Shown here in pieces: positions 11,600 through 12,771 of a stretch of 12,771 nucleotides of DNA (position 1 is the first letter of the stretch; every line of letters starts with the position of its first letter). Position numbers and translations under genes: made by a program. The notes below the pieces were generated by a model. It was not told the origin of the DNA, did not search any database, and saw only the letters and a program-made list of their open reading frames with translations. The DNA is taken from positions 1 through 12,771 of the forward strand of contig CAJUPP010000086.1 of the NCBI GenBank assembly GCA_910588325.1, read 5' to 3'. The stretch is from an uncultured Hungatella sp. Its GTDB lineage: Bacteria; Bacillota; Clostridia; Lachnospirales; Lachnospiraceae.

Positions 11600-12295
11600 T
11601 CAGCCTACCAGTTTTCCTACATTCAGCTTCACACCAGGTCCCATAGTGGAAGTGATGGTAGCACTCTTGATATATGCACCCTTTAAGGTACTTGGTTTTG
11701 CTTTGATGATGGCATCCATAAGCGTCTGGAAGTTGTCCGCCAACTGTTCTTCTGTGAAAGAAACTTTTCCTACTGGCACGTGGATAATATTGGTCTTATC
11801 AAGTCTGTATTCGATCTTACCGGCTTTGATATCATTGATCGCCTTGGTTACATCCATAGTTACGGTACCGGCCTTGGGGTTTGGCATCAAGCCCTTAGGT
11901 CCAAGTACGCGTCCCAGACGTCCAACAACGCCCATCATGTCAGGAGTGGCAACTACCACGTCAAAATCCAGCCATCCTTCATTCTGAATCTTCGGAATCA
12001 GCTCCTCGCCGCCGACAAAATCTGCACCGGCTGCCTGCGCTTCATCAACCTTTGCACCCTTTGCGAAAACCAGAATTCTGACAGTTTTACCTGTTCCGTG
12101 AGGCAGAACAACTGCACCACGAACCTGCTGATCTGCGTGACGTCCGTCACACCCTGTTCTCAAATGGACTTCTACGGTCTCATCGAATTTTGCAACAGCC
12201 GCTTTCTTCACCAATGCGATTGCGTCTGCTACATCATAAAGATTACTGCGGTCTACTAATTTAGCAGCCTCTACGTATCTTTTTCCTCTTTTCAT
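11600..12295 (-). CDS. rplA: 50S ribosomal protein L1
   Basis: Binds 23S rRNA at the mobile L1 stalk beside the E site and helps release deacylated tRNA; in many bacteria it represses its own rplKA mRNA. The 231-residue product has the normal length and hallmarks: the start MKRGKRYVEAAKLVDRSN, VRGAVVLPHGTGK (about 59-71), VVATPDMMGVVGRLGRVLGPKGLMPNPKAGTVT and the C-terminal TMGPGVKLNVG. AGGAGG lies about 8 nt before ATG 12295. rplK ends 57 nt upstream, the conserved order. Confidence 0.98.
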   Translation of the reverse strand: MKRGKRYVEAAKLVDRSNLYDVADAIALVKKAAVAKFDETVEVHLRTGCDGRHADQQVRGAVVLPHGTGKTVRILVFAKGAKVDEAQAAGADFVGGEELIPKIQNEGWLDFDVVVATPDMMGVVGRLGRVLGPKGLMPNPKAGTVTMDVTKAINDIKAGKIEYRLDKTNIIHVPVGKVSFTEEQLADNFQTLMDAIIKAKPSTLKGAYIKSATITSTMGPGVKLNVGKLVG

Positions 12296-12352
12296 TTTTA
12301 TAACCTCCTAGTGGTATTGTCGGGGATAGCCCTCCCACGGTTTTGTGTATGT

Positions 12353-12771
12353 TTATTCCTCAACCGTAATGCCCATGCTTCTGGCAGTACCAGCAATCAT
12401 GCTCATAGCCGCCTCCAGGCTTGCTGCATTCAAATCCGGCATCTTCAGCTCTGCAATCTTCTGAAGCTCTGCTTTCGAGATAGAAGCCACCTTTGTTTTG
12501 TTCGGTGTTGCGGAACCGGATTTGATCTTGCAGGCCTTCTTAAGAAGTACGGCTGCCGGCGGAGTCTTGGTTATGAAGCTGAAGCTTCTGTCTGCATACA
12601 CGGTAATAACAACAGGAATGATCAGATCGCCCTGGTCAGCAGTTCTCGCATTGAACTCCTTGGTAAACTGTACAATGTTCACACCGTGCTGTCCAAGAGC
12701 CGGACCAACTGGCGGAGCTGGTGTAGCCTTTCCTGCCGGAATCTGCAATTTAATATAACCTGTTACTTTCT
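12353..12771 (-). CDS. rplK: 50S ribosomal protein L11, 5' end outside the window
   Basis: Component of the GTPase-associated centre, binding 23S rRNA with L10 and needed for stringent-response signalling through RelA. The frame is open to the window edge and reads KVTGYIKLQIPAGKATPAPP, so only about three N-terminal residues are missing; an apparent TTG start at 12748 is internal (the Leu of IKLQIPAG). The proline-rich N-terminal segment PAGKATPAPPVGPALGQHGVNI and the C-terminal RNA-binding domain ending TARSMGITVEE are complete. About 138 residues are visible of a usual 141. Confidence 0.97.
   Translation of the reverse strand, partial: KVTGYIKLQIPAGKATPAPPVGPALGQHGVNIVQFTKEFNARTADQGDLIIPVVITVYADRSFSFITKTPPAAVLLKKACKIKSGSATPNKTKVASISKAELQKIAELKMPDLNAASLEAAMSMIAGTARSMGITVEE

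Overview
The window looks like a Bacillota genome, most likely Clostridia of the Lachnospiraceae type. This is inferred from strong AGGAGG-type ribosome binding sites, sigma-A promoters with 17-bp spacers, a Firmicutes-type L10 leader attenuator, and the protein sequence flavour. It is not proven. Almost every gene is on the minus strand; only one small response regulator is on the plus strand. Read in the direction of transcription, from right to left, it falls into five blocks.

(1) 12771-10085 is a ribosomal protein block. rplK (L11, 5' end outside the window) and rplA (L1) are followed by a new promoter and a leader of about 325 nt. That leader carries an L10-type autoregulatory RNA and an attenuator terminator. 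rplJ (L10) and rplL (L7/L12) follow, and a strong terminator closes the block. The rplJ-rplL spacer is long and contains short repeats. rpoB does not follow rplL.

(2) 10077-8401 is a two-gene operon with its own promoter. It encodes an SPFH/band-7 membrane protein and, one base after its stop, a small Arc-like ribbon-helix-helix protein. Between the last stop codon and the operon's terminator lies a 277-bp nested inverted-repeat element (8483-8759) that would be transcribed as a large branched structure.

(3) 8334-5217 is a copper-homeostasis operon. A promoter whose spacer is filled by a CsoR-type operator drives csoR and then a CopA copper ATPase. CopA ends in a second heavy-metal domain of exactly CopZ size, preceded by its own in-frame ribosome binding site and ATG. 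The gene therefore looks like a copA-copZ fusion that may still make free CopZ. A T-tract terminator closes the operon.

(4) A stand-alone CheY-like receiver protein (plus strand, 4801-5205) has its own promoter. Divergent from it is a Uma2-family PD-(D/E)XK nuclease gene whose N-terminal helix-turn-helix is cut off by stop codons.

(5) 3848-219 holds four closely spaced minus-strand genes: a dUTPase, a TPR lipoprotein, the ribosome-associated GTPase HflX, and a family-3 membrane acyltransferase. Each has a good ribosome binding site and they may form one operon. At the left edge is the 5' part of a tRNA-Pro(CGG) gene with a near-consensus promoter.

The most interesting features are the copA/copZ gene-within-gene arrangement, the 277-bp three-armed repeat element in a 3' UTR, the truncated HTH-Uma2 gene, and the layered regulatory leader of rplJL.
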